Of a stretch of 64,000 bases of DNA, positions 63,591 through 64,000 are shown one piece after another; position 1 is the stretch's first letter; every line of letters begins with the position of its first letter. This DNA is from Lysinibacillus contaminans. Its GTDB lineage: Bacteria > Bacillota > Bacilli > Bacillales_A > Planococcaceae. Made by a program: the position numbers and the translations under genes. Below the pieces are notes generated by a model. That model saw only the letters and a list, made by a program, of their open reading frames with translations. It was not told the DNA's origin and ran no database searches. The stretch lies in the NCBI RefSeq assembly GCF_001278945.1, contig NZ_LGRV01000003.1:2294001-2358000 (forward strand), written 5' to 3'.

Positions 63591-64000
63591 TGTTGTTCAC
63601 CTTCACCTTTCGTACGGTACATACTAAATTCACCGACAAAGACTGTCTCACCGTTTACTGTAGAGAGCACCTCTACTTTTGTACGATGTTTTTCATCGTC
63701 ACGTCCAATTACTGTCGCCTTCGTAATGACACGATCTCCTGCCCTTACAGGTTTAACAAACGTAATATTTGAATGAACCGTTAAGGCTAGTTCATCGTCA
63801 ATCACCGCTACAGCTAATGAATTCGCCTGGGCAAATAAATGGTGCCCCCGTGCGATGCCGTTTCGCTGAAAAACATGTTCTTCCTTTACGTCAAAAATAG
63901 ATAATGCACGTTTATCTAATTCAATATCAATAATATCACCGATAACTTCATCAATCGGTAAGGATTTTACTTCATTTTCATATGTTTTCGAAGCTACGTC
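63587..64000 (-). CDS. fapR: Fatty-acid and phospholipid biosynthesis repressor FapR, C-terminal part
   Basis: The frame runs off the window, leaving 137 C-terminal residues: the hot-dog effector domain that binds malonyl-CoA/ACP ([38 protein letters not shown], then [25 protein letters not shown]). The N-terminal helix-turn-helix lies beyond the edge. FapR controls the plsX-fabD-fabG regulon in Bacillus, matching its place at the head of this operon. Confidence 0.95.
   Translation of the reverse strand, partial: DVASKTYENEVKSLPIDEVIGDIIDIELDKRALSIFDVKEEHVFQRNGIARGHHLFAQANSLAVAVIDDELALTVHSNITFVKPVRAGDRVITKATVIGRDDEKHRTKVEVLSTVNGETVFVGEFSMYRTKGEGEQQ

Noticed and set aside
1..64000. CRISPR array, prophage, tRNA or rRNA genes
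   Set aside because: No regularly spaced direct repeats, no phage structural genes and no tRNA/rRNA-like sequence were seen.

Overview
The window is a slice of a low-GC Firmicutes chromosome. Gene order (rpsB, a 31-kb fla/che operon, codY-hslUV-xerC-trmFO-topA-dprA-sucDC, rnhB-rbgA-sip-rplS-trmD-rimM-khpA-rpsP-ffh-ylxM-ftsY-smc-rnc-acpP-fabGD-plsX-fapR) matches the conserved Bacillales block known from Bacillus subtilis. Protein sequences and a few lineage-specific small genes suggest a Planococcaceae-type relative such as Lysinibacillus or Solibacillus; that placement is inference. All genes are on the minus strand except ackA, so transcription runs from high to low coordinates.

Region by region, in transcription order. 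(1) 64000-45597: lipid synthesis (fapR, plsX, fabD, fabG, acpP), RNase III, SMC, the SRP pathway (ftsY, ylxM, ffh), ribosomal protein and tRNA/ribosome maturation genes (rpsP, khpA, rimM, trmD, rplS, rbgA), a signal peptidase, RNase HII, and the orphan FliK-like/FlhB-like pair. (2) 45596-40813: an accessory island absent from this position in B. subtilis. Two IS66-family relics lie in the same orientation and flank a divergent pta/ackA pair with long, palindrome-rich intergenic DNA. (3) 40720-30095: sucCD, dprA, topA, trmFO, xerC, hslVU, codY. (4) 29691-1997: the complete fla/che operon from flgB to sigD, with rod, MS-ring, export apparatus, hook, C-ring and chemotaxis genes. Many genes overlap or are separated by a few bases. 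(5) 1956-1: two sigD-associated small genes, then rpsB and the first codons of tsf.

The main gene set is ordinary and highly recognisable. The unusual signals lie in the gaps: a hairpin that separates the swrD start codon from its only Shine-Dalgarno sequence; a 206-nt structured spacer before the hook gene flgE; an approximately 112-nt predicted three-way-junction element in the place of ylqD upstream of rimM; an intrinsic terminator inside fla/che just before sigD; and the IS66-bounded pta/ackA island, which carries a cis-acting hairpin over the tnpA ribosome-binding site, operator-like palindromes and a stretch of unexplained DNA.

Several starts were moved from the longest possible ORF to an internal codon with a proper Shine-Dalgarno sequence. 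Many of these are TTG or GTG (cheB, flhF, flgB, fliH, fliG, ffh, acpP). No CRISPR arrays, rRNA or tRNA genes were seen. All identifications come from reading motifs and gene order; no database search was run.
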